A DNA stretch of 64,000 nucleotides from Sva-07 sp963741755 (GTDB lineage: Bacteria; Actinomycetota; Acidimicrobiia; Acidimicrobiales; Ilumatobacteraceae), in NCBI GenBank assembly GCA_963741755.1, contig CAVUJG010000011.1:90199-154198 (forward strand), given 5' to 3'. The translations under genes and the position numbers were made by a program. Each line of letters begins with the position of its first letter. Within the stretch, counting starts at the first letter, position 1. The notes under the pieces were generated by a model, which was given only the letters and a program-made list of their open reading frames with translations, was not told where the DNA came from and ran no database searches. Below are positions 39,334 to 49,600 of this stretch, in pieces.

Positions 39334-39759
39334 ATGGAACCCGGGGAGGATCAGAGTCGTGCGGTTCGGCAGCTTCGTCTCGTCGTGGAAGCCGAAGACT
39401 TCGACGAGGCGGTCGGCTTCTACCGAGACGTGCTGGGCCTGCCCGAGGAGTTCTACGTCGAAAGCGACGGCGACGCCCGCGTCATGGCGCTGCAGGCTGG
39501 ACGAGCGACGTTGGAAATCATCAACCCGGCCCAACGCCGACTCATCGACGACCTCGAAGTCGGACGCCAAGTGAGTCGACACATCCGTGTCGCATTCGAA
39601 GTTTCCGACGTCGGCCATGTCACTGACACCGTCGCTCGCACCGGAGTCGAGCTGGTTGCACCACCCACCGAAACGCCGTGGAGATCGCTCAACGCACGTT
39701 TTGAAGCACCCGCCGGACTGCAGATCACCCTCTTCGAGGAGCTCGACGGCCACGAATGA
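39334..39759 (+). CDS. VOC (glyoxalase/bleomycin resistance) family protein
   Basis: About 141 residues from ATG 39334. The upstream ATG at 39304 is disfavoured because the second operator covers it. One VOC module pair: RQLRLVVEAEDFDEAVGFYR with DVLGLPEEFYVESDGDARVM and ATLEIINPAQRRLIDD, then HIRVAFEVSDVGHVTDTVAR and PSWRSLNARFEAPAGLQITL-like end (TPWRSLNARFEAPAGLQITL), with Glu in LFEELDG. These bind a metal and act in detoxification or resistance. Controlled by the divergent MarR; a membrane protein follows. Confidence 0.85.
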   Translation: MEPGEDQSRAVRQLRLVVEAEDFDEAVGFYRDVLGLPEEFYVESDGDARVMALQAGRATLEIINPAQRRLIDDLEVGRQVSRHIRVAFEVSDVGHVTDTVARTGVELVAPPTETPWRSLNARFEAPAGLQITLFEELDGHE

Positions 39760-39808
39760 CGTCCAACGCGACCACAGCGGTCGCTCACACCGAGGAAGGA
39801 ACCACATC

Positions 39809-40483
39809 ATGCTTACCCACCCGGCCACCACCCGCCCACCGACCCCCGGTGGGCACGCCCAGCTCAACGTCCGTGCTGGAGTCTGGCTTCTGCCCGTCTT
39901 CGGCGTCTTCATGGCCTGGGCAACGCTCGAACACCAACCCGACCCGACGAGCCAGTTCCAATCATGGTCCCAGTTCGTCACCACCGACCGCTTCCTGGCC
40001 GGCCACCTCGTCGGCAGCATCCTTGGCCAAGCCATCTACCTGCTCGGCGCCATCGCCCTCGCTGCCGCCATCTTCCCGACCACCCGACGCCCCCGCGAAG
40101 CGGTCACCGGCATCGCCCTCGCAGTCCTCGGCAGCGCCGGGCTCCTTGCCGGATTCGGTACTGCCGCGTTCGCCCAACCAGCCATCGGGCGTCTCGAACT
40201 CGCCGGCGGCCTCGATGCCCAACAGCTCTACGACGATGTGTACCGCACACCGGCGATGATCACATTGCTGGCTGGTGCAGTGCTCTTCGCCGTCAGCACG
40301 GTGTTGCTCGCACGGGCTGCTGCAGCAGCAGGTGCAGAACGTTGGGCGACCGTTTCATTCGGCGCATCCGGACCGCTCATCGGCATCGTCGGTGTTGCGG
40401 TCGGAGAAGCACAGACCGTCGGTGCACTCGCTGCGGTCATCGGCGGTGTCGGGCTGGCTCGAGCGTTCCGGGTCACCCCTTAG
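39809..40483 (+). CDS. Multi-pass membrane protein
   Basis: 224 residues from ATG 39809 (SD GGAAGGA). Six hydrophobic helices: GVWLLPVFGVFMAWATL, LAGHLVGSILGQAIYLLGA, VTGIALAVLGSAGLLAGFGT, AMITLLAGAVLFAVSTVLLA, and a last pair ASGPLIGIVGVAVGEA and VGALAAVIGGVGLARAF. No family recognised. It begins 49 bp after the VOC gene in the same direction, so it is probably part of the MarR regulon. Confidence 0.7.
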   Translation: MLTHPATTRPPTPGGHAQLNVRAGVWLLPVFGVFMAWATLEHQPDPTSQFQSWSQFVTTDRFLAGHLVGSILGQAIYLLGAIALAAAIFPTTRRPREAVTGIALAVLGSAGLLAGFGTAAFAQPAIGRLELAGGLDAQQLYDDVYRTPAMITLLAGAVLFAVSTVLLARAAAAAGAERWATVSFGASGPLIGIVGVAVGEAQTVGALAAVIGGVGLARAFRVTP

Positions 40484-40584
40484 ACCGAACGCCCGCATGC
40501 ACGGTGTCTCCGATGACGACATGCTCCACGCACTGCGACACCGCTGGCGAGGCTTCGAGACTTCCTGAAAGGTTGGTGGACCTC

Positions 40585-40848
40585 ATGACGACGACACGTG
40601 CACAACGAGCCGACGCCCTCGAGCGTTGGGCCGACGACGTCGACGCCGATGATCTCGTCGAGGCGAAGACTGCAGCGCTTCGAACCATTGTAGAACTGGT
40701 GGAACAGCGCGACGACGTCGACACGGCGTTGCTCGACGCCATCCGCGATGCGCGCAACGCTGATCGATCCTGGTCCGAAATCGGGGCGATGCTCGGCGTG
40801 TCAAAGCAGGCCGCGCAGCGCAAGTACGCGTCCAAGATCTCGGCGTAA
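40585..40848 (+). CDS. Small helix-turn-helix protein
   Basis: 87 residues from ATG 40585. Mostly helical; the C-terminal DRSWSEIGAMLGVSKQAAQR followed by KYAS is a clear HTH of the sigma-70 region 4 / excisionase type often found in small actinobacterial DNA-binding proteins. The N-terminal half (RAQRADALERWADDVDADDL) is a coiled-coil-like helix. Possible regulator of the neighbouring genes; the target is unknown. Confidence 0.65.
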   Translation: MTTTRAQRADALERWADDVDADDLVEAKTAALRTIVELVEQRDDVDTALLDAIRDARNADRSWSEIGAMLGVSKQAAQRKYASKISA

Positions 40849-41165
40849 CGCCCGCCTCCTTGCCGGTCGGCTGCGACCGGCAACGACGACCCTCGTGACT
40901 CGGCATGCTCAGCCGATCGAGTACGAGCTCCGTCACGCCGACAACCCAGTCCGCGATCAAGCAAGCTGACCTCGCGCACCCGGGGCACACGAGAGCAGTC
41001 ACCAAAGCCGGTGCGCTTCAGAGTCTTTCTCGATTGACCTGCGCAGTACCGATTGCCCTGCACGGCTCGTCGCATTGAATTTTGTCTTGAATGGTGTGTG
41101 TATGGAAACTGCAGGAAACTTGCTCATTGCATTTTGGTAAGAGAGCACGATCGACGACGGGCGCG
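40849..41165. other. Intergenic region, nothing recognised
   Basis: About 320 bp of lower coding character before the decayed lipoprotein-like gene. No gene supported. Confidence 0.35.
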
Positions 41166-42040
41166 AACGGGGTCATACACGTGGGCTCGGGTGCGCTGCG
41201 AACGGTCCTCACCGACTCGGAGCACCATGATCTCGAACAGTCCTTCTGGTCGCCGCACTTGCGCTCGTCGCGGATGCGGAGGCTCGTCAACTCCTCGGAC
41301 GCCACGGCGCTGTCAGCGGACGCGACGATCCGCCGGCAACGAATCGGCGACGACGAATCCGAGAGGGACCCAACACGATCGCAACCACGGAGGCACCGAC
41401 GACGGATGCTGCGGCTCGCGCCGATGACACGCGGACGGACGTTCCCTTCAAGGAGCCACTCGTGGCGGGAACGACTACCTGCTGGGCGACTCCGCTGTCG
41501 GGCGGGAGATGCAGTTCACGAACTCGATGGACGGCACATTCGCCACGAACTCCGGCGGATTGTTCTTCCTCACCGCTGACATCACGGAAACAAGCCGATG
41601 GTGGCGGTCTTCGACTCGCGAGATAGAGTGTTCACCGATGCGCTGGTCGACTTCAACGCGGTGCTGATGGACTCAACGATCGATGAGAGCGTGCAGGATG
41701 CCAACGACTACTGGCTACTTTGCTGCGTTGCGGGTGTGAGGCGAGCGAGTAACGCAAGGAGTACTCGGATTGCCGCGCAAACAATGACATGGAAGGTCAA
41801 CGAATTCGACGGCGGGTACCGTCCGCGCGCGTGTGGAACTGTTTCGTTACGATCTGGCTCGACTACGGGTGGGCCAACACCTATTTCGCTGGTGATTCGG
41901 GCACGACATACGTCCTCGACATCGACGGGAAGTCCATCGTCGTCGAAGTGCAGGACGTACCGGCGCACGCGACGCGCGACTCCTCGTCATCGCCAGCTGA
42001 ACAAGGCCACACATCGGCAACTCGTGAGTCAAATCAGACA
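41166..42040 (+). pseudogene. Decayed secreted/lipoprotein gene
   Basis: Protein-like segments appear in order but in different frames: a Thr/Ala linker (TIATTEAPTTDAAARADD), then GREMQFTNSMDGTFATNSGG, then FTDALVDFNAVLMDSTIDES, MTWKVNEFDGGYRPRACG, and finally DYGWANTYFAGDSGTTYVLD with DGKSIVVEVQDVPAHAT. Together they look like one exported protein broken by at least four indels. The order and spacing rule out chance. Family not recognised. Confidence 0.4.
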
Positions 42041-42269
42041 ACGGGTATCCGCCAGCGAGTCAGCTTGGTGTCGACCGCGAGAGGAAGAGAGAGGTAAGAT
42101 GCGAGAGACGGAGGAAAAGCAAGAACGCACGGCGGCGCTCGGCCCAATACGCCTGACGCAGATTGCTCGACGGAGTCCGCCACAGCTCACTGCGAGACAC
42201 GAGTCCGGCCGTCATTACGTGACGCGGACTTGGGCTTCTGATTGATGATGGAAGGGCGTTGCGGCGGTT

Positions 42270-42621
42270 GTCGTGGCGTTCAAGCGCCGACGCGCGTGTC
42301 AGCCCCGGTCCCACGGGCGGAAGGTTGCCGGCAAAGGGCGCCGGCATGCCGGGTTCGTGAATGATTCCGGCACCAGCGAAGGCGCCGTTCTCCTGGTGTG
42401 GAGTTTGGACGTAGCCAGGCCGGTCAAGGTGCCTCCACGGGCGTCGGAACGCCGTTCGGGAAGATGAGAGTGTCCGTCCTCTTGTCCCGAGAAGGCGCAT
42501 CCGAGCGGCTGTCGCCGCCTGTTGTCTTGGGATGCGGGCCACCGGTGATCTCTCCGGCGAAAACGGTACCGGCCGCTCCGCTCATGAGGAGGGCGAGCGT
42601 CGCCGCGATGAGCTTGCGCAT
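42270..42621 (-). pseudogene. Broken small secreted protein
   Basis: ATG 42621 begins a good Sec signal (MRKLIAATLALLMSGAAG then TVFA-GEITGG). The frame of the signal continues to a stop at 42424, but better coding signal moves to QPLGCAFSGQEDGHSHL in another frame and then to VQTPHQENGAFAGAG. 'GEvTG...CAFSG..d' followed by '..VQ..G' is the layout I associate with a small actinobacterial exported protein family. At least two indels separate the pieces. Confidence 0.4.
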
Positions 42622-42665
42622 GTGAACTCCATTCTATTTGTAGTGACACTCTAATATAGGTCCGT

Positions 42666-43322
42666 ATGCCGGCGCGTGCAAGGAGAACGGCAACGACGGG
42701 CGGCGCGAGACGCTACGCGCGGAAGAGAAGGAAGATCGTGATCGCCGCGAGTGAAACTGTTCGTCGACAGCGGATACGGGTCGACGTCGATCGCCGCCAT
42801 CGCCTCACGAGCAGGTGTCGCCGTGCAAACGGTGTACGCGGCCTTCGGCACCAAACGGTCGATCTTGGCAGCGGCGCTGGACCAGGCCATCGCAGGCGAC
42901 GTGCAGCGGTCCCGGTCAACGCCAGAGATTGGATGCGTGATGTGTTCGAAGCGCCAACGGCAGTAGAGCGGCTTGCTGCCTACGCAGTCAGTGTGCGCCG
43001 CATCGACGCCGACGCCGGAGCGCTGTTCTCCGTCGTGGCCGCCGCAGCCACCGTTGACGCCGACATCGTCGAACTCGCAGAGACGACCGAGGCACGACGC
43101 CGACTCGGTGCCCGCTGGGTGATCGAATCGATCCTCAGCGTCAGCGAGCTACGCGATGATCTCGATGCGACACGTGCTGCAGATGTCTTGTCCCTCTTGA
43201 ACAGTCCCGCGACATTCCAACACCTCGTGCGTCGAAGCAACTGGAATCTCGACGACTACCAACGATGGCTCGCCGACACCATGATCCGCGGACTCCTTCC
43301 GGACTCAACGCCGCATCCATAG
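42666..43322 (+). CDS. TetR/AcrR regulator with two compensating frameshifts
   Basis: The N-terminal KRRKIVIAAS and the C-terminal half (ARDWMRDVFEAPTAVERLAA to DDYQRWLADTMIRGLLPDS) share one frame. The HTH between them, VKLFVDSGYGSTSIAAIASR and AGVAVQTVYAAFGTKRSILA, reads in another (42751-42900). One gained and one lost base around 42750 and 42905 restore a normal TetR of about 218 residues. The HTH and ligand domain are otherwise complete. It overlaps the 3' end of the recombinase remnant on the other strand. Confidence 0.6.
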   Translation: MPARARRTATTGGARRYARKRRKIVIAASETVRRQRIRVDVDRRHRLTSRCRRANGVRGLRHQTVDLGSGAGPGHRRRRAAVPVNARDWMRDVFEAPTAVERLAAYAVSVRRIDADAGALFSVVAAAATVDADIVELAETTEARRRLGARWVIESILSVSELRDDLDATRAADVLSLLNSPATFQHLVRRSNWNLDDYQRWLADTMIRGLLPDSTPHP

Positions 43323-43943
43323 CGGTATCGGAACTTCCCGGGACTCCCATCGGCGGTGTTGCTGAAGACGAAGTCGTCAGCGGCCGCCTCGACGCCACAG
43401 ATTTCGGCGCGATCGATCATCCGCTTCCGATGATCAGCGACGGCCGACATCGTCCGCGAGTCGAGCGACACGCGGCGAACAGAATGAGTCTTCGTTCCCT
43501 TCTCGACGAGACCATGCGGGCCAACAACGATTCCCCGCTCGATCGAAACGGTCGCGTGGTCCAGATCAATGTCCGTCCATCGAAGAGCGATCAACTCTGA
43601 CCGACGGGCGTCGGGTGGCGGCCGCGAGCATCAGGTAGCAAGCCAGATCCGGCGAGTCCACCTCAGCTCGTCGCAGCACTCGTCCGAGCGCCTCCGGCGA
43701 AGGCGGTTTGATGTCCGACGGCAGCACGCGCGGCGGCGTGGTCGCCGTCGCAGGGTTGATGCCGATCCACCCCCACTTGACTCCCTGGTTGAGCGCACGC
43801 CGAAGAATGCCGTGGATGCGCTTCACCGTCCCGGGCGAACGCACAGTCCGCGTGGCGTACCGCTTCTTGCCGGCGAGCGGATCGGGGCCGAGGAAGACCC
43901 TCAGCTCCCACGACGCCCCTCGCTGCCGCATGAAACCCTTCAT
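43256..43943 (-). pseudogene. Tyrosine recombinase (phage-type integrase), truncated and frameshifted
   Basis: ATG 43943 has a strong SD (GGAAGGAG). It starts MKGFMRQRGASWELRVFLGP with DPLAGKKRYATRTVR, the AP2-like N-terminal arm-binding domain of actinobacterial integrases. It then jumps directly to RIHGILRRALNQGVKWGWIG and ALGRVLRRAEVDSPDLACYL, so part of the core-binding domain is missing. After one indel near 43600 the catalytic domain begins (LIALRWTDIDLDHATVSIER with KTHSVRRVSLD) but ends before the HxxR...Y catalytic part. Inactive. It starts 113 bp from the 3' end of tRNA-Glu, the classical position for an integrase of a tRNA-integrated element. Confidence 0.75.
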
Positions 43944-44001
43944 CCGATTTCTCCTTCCAGAGAGATTGGCATCAGAGTGGCAACGAGTCCAGAAAACCAG
44001 G

Positions 44002-44036
44002 AGAGCCACTCTTTCCGAAATCGGAAGAGTGGCTCT
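44002..44036 (-). terminator. Terminator of the tRNA-Glu transcript
   Basis: Arms AGAGCCACTCTT/AAGAGTGGCTCT with CCGA/TCGG inside (one bulge), followed on the minus strand by a T-rich CCTGGTTTTCT. Located 17 bp past the tRNA-Glu 3' CCA. Confidence 0.7.
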
Positions 44037-44055
44037 GACCTGGTCTTTCACTTGG

Positions 44056-44128
44056 CAGCCCGTACGGGATTCGAACCCGTGCCGCCACCTTGAGAGGGTG
44101 GTGTCCTAGGCCACTAGACGAACGGGCC
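44056..44128 (-). tRNA. tRNA-Glu (anticodon CUC)
   Basis: 73 nt. Acceptor arms GGCCCGT/ACGGGCT, D-arm TCTAGTGGCCTAGGA, anticodon stem around CCCTCTCAAGG with CTC at the centre, T-arm GGGTTCGAATCCC, discriminator G, and CCA encoded next (44053-44055). The integrase remnant lies beyond its 3' end. Confidence 0.95.
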
Positions 44129-44257
44129 AAGTAGCGATCGGCAACGATATCAGCGGGCGCTTCGATCCCACCCACCGATCACGCCCAGGCGGCGGTGAAC
44201 GGTCCGAAAAGCGACGACGCCGACCTCGCACGAGTGCGGGCCGGCGATCGATCAGAG

Positions 44258-44329
44258 CTGGGGTGCAGGGACTCGAACCCCGAATGACAGTACCAGAAAC
44301 TGCTGTGTTACCAATTACACCACACCCCA
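44258..44329 (-). tRNA. tRNA-Gln (anticodon CUG)
   Basis: 72 nt. Acceptor TGGGGTG/CACCCCA, anticodon loop TTCTGGT giving CTG, T-arm GGGGTTCGAGTCCC, discriminator G. Upstream of tRNA-Glu on the same strand and probably co-transcribed. The matching GlnRS is at 23247. Confidence 0.95.
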
Positions 44330-44385
44330 TGGTGTGACGGTCGACGACGGGTCGTCGACCGGTGCGGGACGGGATTGTATCGGCC

Positions 44386-45213
44386 TCAGTCGGTGAGGCC
44401 ACTCAACCGTTCGAACCCGATGATCCGACCGATGGCGACACCAGCGGCCTCAGCGAGTTCGCGTCGTAGCTCCGTTGTGCCACCCACGACCGAGTCGGGT
44501 GCCGGCGACACGTACGCAGTGAATCCGACCTCTTCGGCCGTGAGTGCGCTTCGCAGTGCGTGGTACGGGTCGGTCACGACCACGATCGTGTCGACGGTGT
44601 CGCCGACGAGGGTCTGTGCCCGCACGAGCGAGTCGTGCGTGGTCGACCCCGCGTCCTCCTGCACGATCACCGACGACGGGACGCCACGATCGACCAGATA
44701 CGCGGCGGAGGCCGACGCTTCGGTGAAGCGATCGCCTTCCTGGTTCCCGCCCGTCACCACGACAACCGGTGCGAGCCCTTCATTCCAGAGATCGACGGCG
44801 TGGTCGAGACGCGCCGCGAGCTGCGGCGATGGTCGACCGTCGTACTGCGCTGCCCCCATCACGACGATGGCATCGACGCTGCGGGCGTCGTCGGAGCGCC
44901 CGCTGGACCACACCTGCCAGAACGACACGAGGTAGTAGCCGACTGCGAGCAGGAGCAGGAAGAGACAGACCTGCAGGATGCGGCGGCCAACGAAACGCGG
45001 TGGCGACGGCAATGGCTGCACCGGTGTCGGGTCCCGAGTCAGCTGGGCGTTCGCCGACGGCCCCATCGAGGGCTCACGCTGCGTCGTCAGGGGCGTCTCG
45101 CCGGTGCGGGCATACTTCTCGCCCACCGACTGGTGCCGCTCGAGCGCCTCGAGCAGTTCCCGATCGCGTGCCACCTCGGCATCGCTGGGGAGCTGGAAGT
45201 CGCGATCGGCCAT
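44386..45213 (-). CDS. YdcF/ElyC-family (DUF218) membrane protein
   Basis: 275 residues from ATG 45213. A 75-residue charged cytoplasmic N-terminus (MADRDFQLPSDAEVARDREL), one membrane helix (ILQVCLFLLLLAVGYYLVSF), then the extracytoplasmic DUF218 domain: VDAIVVMGAAQYDGRPSPQL, APVVVVTGGNQEGDRFTEAS, EDAGSTTHDSLVRAQTLVGD and VVVTDPYHALRSALTAEEVG. Family members (SanA, ElyC) act in envelope biogenesis, possibly on lipid carriers. It starts 4 bp after the gltX stop, so it is in the same operon. Confidence 0.85.
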   Translation of the reverse strand: MADRDFQLPSDAEVARDRELLEALERHQSVGEKYARTGETPLTTQREPSMGPSANAQLTRDPTPVQPLPSPPRFVGRRILQVCLFLLLLAVGYYLVSFWQVWSSGRSDDARSVDAIVVMGAAQYDGRPSPQLAARLDHAVDLWNEGLAPVVVVTGGNQEGDRFTEASASAAYLVDRGVPSSVIVQEDAGSTTHDSLVRAQTLVGDTVDTIVVVTDPYHALRSALTAEEVGFTAYVSPAPDSVVGGTTELRRELAEAAGVAIGRIIGFERLSGLTD

Positions 45214-45217
45214 CGGC

Positions 45218-46651
45218 TCAGCAACCGCCACCCGGCGCGGCCTCGGACGCCACCGCGACCGCCTTCGACAAACGCCGCAGGGTCTCGGCACGGCCGAGCA
45301 CCTCCATCGACTCGAACAGCGGCGGACCCACGGTGCGGCCGGTGACGGCCACCCGAACCGGCGCCTGGGCTTTGCCGAGCTTGAGTTCGTAGTGCGCCAT
45401 GACGTCTTCGAGTACCACCTTGAGTCCGTCGGCAAACCAGTCGTCGAGGAGCTCGTATGCACCGATGACGTCCGCGAGCAAGGGCGCAGCCCAGTCGGGC
45501 CCGAATGCCTTGGCCCACGAGTCGCTGTCGTAGTCGACGTCGACGTCGACGGGCCAGAACAGGAAGTCGATCTTCTCGGGCACCTCGCGCAGCGTGGTCA
45601 GACGTTCCTGGATGTGCGGAGCGATCGCTGCGAACCGAGCGCGGTCCCAATCGGCCGGCAGTTCCTCACTGGCGCGTGCGACGAACTCGTCGAGCGGCAT
45701 CATCCGGATGTAGTCGCCGTTGAAGGCCGCCAGCTTCTTCACGTCGAAGAACGCAGGCGAGTGTGTGACGTCGTCGAGCCGGAATGCCGCCTCGATCTCC
45801 GGCCAGGCAACGATCTCGCTGCCGGCGGCCTCGGCACCCGGCGGCGTCCAACCGAGCGTCATCAGGTAGTTGACCATCGCGTCCGCGAGGTACCCCTCGT
45901 CGCGGTACTGCTCGAGCGCCACCTTGTCGCGCCGCTTCGAGAGCTTCTTGCGCTGCTCGTTGACCAACACCGGCACGTGCGCCCAGCGTGGCGCCGAGTG
46001 ACCGAGCGCGGTCCACAACATCTGTTGTTTGGGTGTGTTCGGAAGGTGCTCCTCGGCGCGCACGACGTCGGTGATCGCCATCTCGATGTCGTCGACGACG
46101 TTGGCCAAGAGGAACACCGGCGTGCCATTGCCCCGCACCAGCACGAAGTCTTCGATCGTGCTGTTGTCGAACGAGACCTCGCCGCGTACGAGGTCATCGA
46201 CCACGGTGGTGCCGTCAGGAACTCGGAACCGCAGCACGCGACCCGGCCCTGGACCGAGGCCGCGATCACGTGAGTAGCCGTCGTAGCCCGTGGTACCGAG
46301 TTCCTTCGCGCGGGCCTGGATCTGGTCGCCGCTGAGATCGCAGTAGTACGCATGGCCGTCGTCGAACAGGCGCTTCGCGGCGGCGAGGTGCGCCTCGGCG
46401 TACTCACTCTGGAAGTGCGGTCCCTCGAAGTGCGGGTCGTCGGCAGAGATGCCAATCCACGCGAGCGCATCGATGATGCCCTGCGTCCACTCGGGTCGGT
46501 TGCGAGCCTCGTCGGTGTCTTCGATGCGCAGCACGAACGTCCCGCCGAGTCGCCGGGCGAGCGCCCAGTTCTGCAGCGCCGTGCGGGCGCCGCCCACGTG
46601 GAAGGACCCGGTCGGCGACGGCGCGAATCTGAATCGAGGACCAGTGGTCAT
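45218..46651 (-). CDS. gltX: Glutamyl-tRNA synthetase
   Basis: 477 residues from ATG 46651 (MTTGPRFRFAPSPTGSFHVG); the longer frame upstream lacks SD and homology. Class I signatures: HIGH equivalent HVGGARTALQNW, and KMSKS equivalent KLSKRRD. DTDEARNRPEWTQGIIDAL and RAEEHLPNTPKQQMLWTALG are conserved catalytic-domain blocks; the helical anticodon cage follows. It charges tRNA-Glu. Because a GlnRS is present, it is probably the discriminating type. Downstream of the glutamate dehydrogenase (13-bp gap), upstream of ydcF and close to tRNA-Gln/tRNA-Glu. Confidence 0.95.
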   Translation of the reverse strand: MTTGPRFRFAPSPTGSFHVGGARTALQNWALARRLGGTFVLRIEDTDEARNRPEWTQGIIDALAWIGISADDPHFEGPHFQSEYAEAHLAAAKRLFDDGHAYYCDLSGDQIQARAKELGTTGYDGYSRDRGLGPGPGRVLRFRVPDGTTVVDDLVRGEVSFDNSTIEDFVLVRGNGTPVFLLANVVDDIEMAITDVVRAEEHLPNTPKQQMLWTALGHSAPRWAHVPVLVNEQRKKLSKRRDKVALEQYRDEGYLADAMVNYLMTLGWTPPGAEAAGSEIVAWPEIEAAFRLDDVTHSPAFFDVKKLAAFNGDYIRMMPLDEFVARASEELPADWDRARFAAIAPHIQERLTTLREVPEKIDFLFWPVDVDVDYDSDSWAKAFGPDWAAPLLADVIGAYELLDDWFADGLKVVLEDVMAHYELKLGKAQAPVRVAVTGRTVGPPLFESMEVLGRAETLRRLSKAVAVASEAAPGGGC

Positions 46652-46664
46652 GACGGCTTCGACG

Positions 46665-49600
46665 CTACCTGTCGTCGAGCGCCAGCGAAGGGTGTTCTTC
46701 GACAAGTGGCGACCGAGACTTCAACGAGGTCGGTGCATCGGCGACCGCCGTGATTGTCAGGTTGCGAAGCTGGCGGATCGCCACCGAGAGCGTGGTCAGA
46801 TCGAAACTCTCGGCCCGGCGGATCTCGGTGTGCATCGCCAACGCACGTCCAACGGCGCGCTCGTTGGCCTCGATCCATACCGATGGCGAACCGTCGGCCG
46901 ATCGCATCACTTGGCGAGTGAGATCTGCGAGCACGGTCAGCAGGTCGTCGCGCAGCGCCGAGCGAGCCTGTTCCTGCCAGCGATCCGACCGCGGCAGGTT
47001 GCCGACTCCGTCCCACAACCACCCGAGTTCGAATGCATCGAATGTGGCCCAGTACGCGGTGGCCGCGTCGGCAACGTTGCGCGCCTCGGTGTGGGCGATC
47101 TCGACGATGTCGAACCCCGTGTGGAGCCAGGGCCACCTCGCCGACCGAGCGGCGAGTTCGGCCGGAACACCCGCAGCGGCGCGCTCATTGCCGATTCGTG
47201 CCACGTCGCCGGCCACCCGACCGCTGACGACACGATCGAGTGATTCGGCCAGAAACGCCAACCCAGCGGAGAACGTGTCGACGGCGTCGGCGATGTCGAG
47301 CGGCGGACGTCGATGGCGCAACAGCCACACCGCACCGCGTTCGGTCATGCGCCGAGCGGTCACGAACAGCGCGATCTGAGTGTCGAGGTCGATCGTGCTC
47401 CCGAGTGCGTCGATCTCGCGCCAGAGGTCGGCGAACCCGAAGATCTCCCGGGCAGCCAGGAATGCTCGTGCGACGTCGGATACCGACGCCCCCGAGTCCT
47501 CGGTCATGCGATGGTCGAACGAGATCCCGGCGAGGTTGACCATGTCGTTGACGATGGTCGTGGCGACGATCTCTCGCCGGAGACGGTGCGACCGGATCGC
47601 GTCGGGAAAGCGTTCTTGGATCTCTACCGGGAAGTACTCCATCAGGTCGCGTTCGAGTGCCGGTTCGTCGGGGAGGTCGGAGTCGAGCACTTCGACGACG
47701 TTGGCGTTCTTGGTGTAGGCGATCATCACGGCGAACTCGGGCGCTCGCAGGCCACTTCCCGCGCTCTGTCGTTCGGCGATCTGCTTGTCGGTCGGGAGGA
47801 ATTCCAGCTGACGGTCGAGGTATCCCTCGGCTTCGAGCGTGTCGAGGTACCGCGCGTGCACGTTCACCATCGCCAACGACTGGGTCCGAGCGATCATCAA
47901 CGCCAACGTCTGGGCCCGATTGTCGTCGAGCACCAATCGGGCGACTTCGTCGGTCATCTCGACGAGCAACTCGTTGCGTTGCTTCACGGTCAGTTCGCCG
48001 TCGCGTACGAGCTGGTCGAGCAGGATCTTGATGTTGACCTCGTGATCGCTGCAGTCGACACCGGCCGAGTTGTCGATCGCATCGGTGTAGATCAGTCCAC
48101 CGTTGATCGCGTACTCGGCACGGGCGAGCTGCGTCAGGCCGAGGTTGCCACCCTCGCCGACGATGCGCGCCCGCAGGTCACGACCGTCGACACGCAGCGA
48201 GTCGTTCGCCCGGTCGCCGACATCGGCGTGGCTCTCGCTCGACGCCTTCACGTAGGTGCCGATGCCACCGTTCCACAACAGGTCCACCGGGGCGCGCAGG
48301 ATCGCAGAAATCAGGTCGTCGGGTCGCAGCTCGGTCACCGAGCCATCGATCCCGATGACGGCGCGGACCTCGGGCGTGAGCGTGATCGACTTGAGCTGGC
48401 GCGAGTGCACACCGCCACCCGCTGAGATCAGCCGACTGTCGTAGTCGACCCAACTCGAGCGAGGCAGTTCGAACAGGCGCTGCCGTTCGGCGTGCGCGGC
48501 CGTCGGGTCGGGATCCGGGTCGAGGAACACGTGGCGATGATCGAACGCCGCCACGAGCTTGAGGTGCGGCGACAGCAGCATGCCGTTGCCGAACACGTCG
48601 CCCGACATGTCGCCGATGCCGACCACCGTGAGTTCGTCGGTATCGACGTCCTTGCCGATCACGCGGGCATGACGGCGCACGCTCTCCCACGCACCGCGCG
48701 CCGTGATCCCCATCGCCTTGTGGTCGTAGCCGTGACTTCCCCCGGAAGCGAACGCGTCGCCGAGCCAGAAGTCGTACTCGGCGGCGATCTCGTTGGCGAT
48801 GTCACTGAACGTCGCCGTGCCCTTGTCGGCCGCAACCACCAGGTACGGATCGTCACCATCGTGGATCACGACGTCGGGTGGATGAACGATGCGGTCACCG
48901 ACGACGTTGTCGGTCACGTCGAGCAAGCCACGAACAAACCGTCGATACCGGTCGATGCCTTCGGCCCGCGCGGCGTCACGGTCAGCGGGTTCGGCGGTCG
49001 ATGCCTTGATCACGAAGCCGCCCTTCGCGCCCGTCGGCACGATGACGGCGTTCTTGACCATCTGGGCCTTGACCAGCCCGAGCACCTCGGTGCGGAAGTC
49101 CTCGGGGCGATCGCTCCATCGCAGACCCCCGCGAGCGATGCGACCGCCGCGAAGGTGCACGCCTTCGACGTACGGCGAACACACGAAGATCTCGAACTCC
49201 GGACGAGGCTCGGGCAGGAACCCGACCGCGTGAGGGCGGAACTTGACGGAGATCTCATCTCGGCCGAGGAACGCGTTGGTGCGGTCGGTGGCATCGATCA
49301 GGGTCAGGAACGCACGACAGATCCGGTCGTCGTCGAGCGACGGCACTGCATCGAGGAGTTCGTGCAGTTCGCCATGGCAGCGCTGTAGCGCGGCGGGCCG
49401 ATCGGCGGCCGTGACGGGGTCGGCCGGGTGCGGATCGAACCGGGTGTCGAACAGCTCAACGAGCTTGCGAGCGATGTCGGGATGACGCACGATCGCCTGC
49501 TCGACATACCTCGCGCTGAACGGAAAGGACGCTTGGCGCAGGTACCGGTTGTACAGGCGCAGCACGGCGATCTGTCGATTATCGAGTCCGGCCGACAGCA

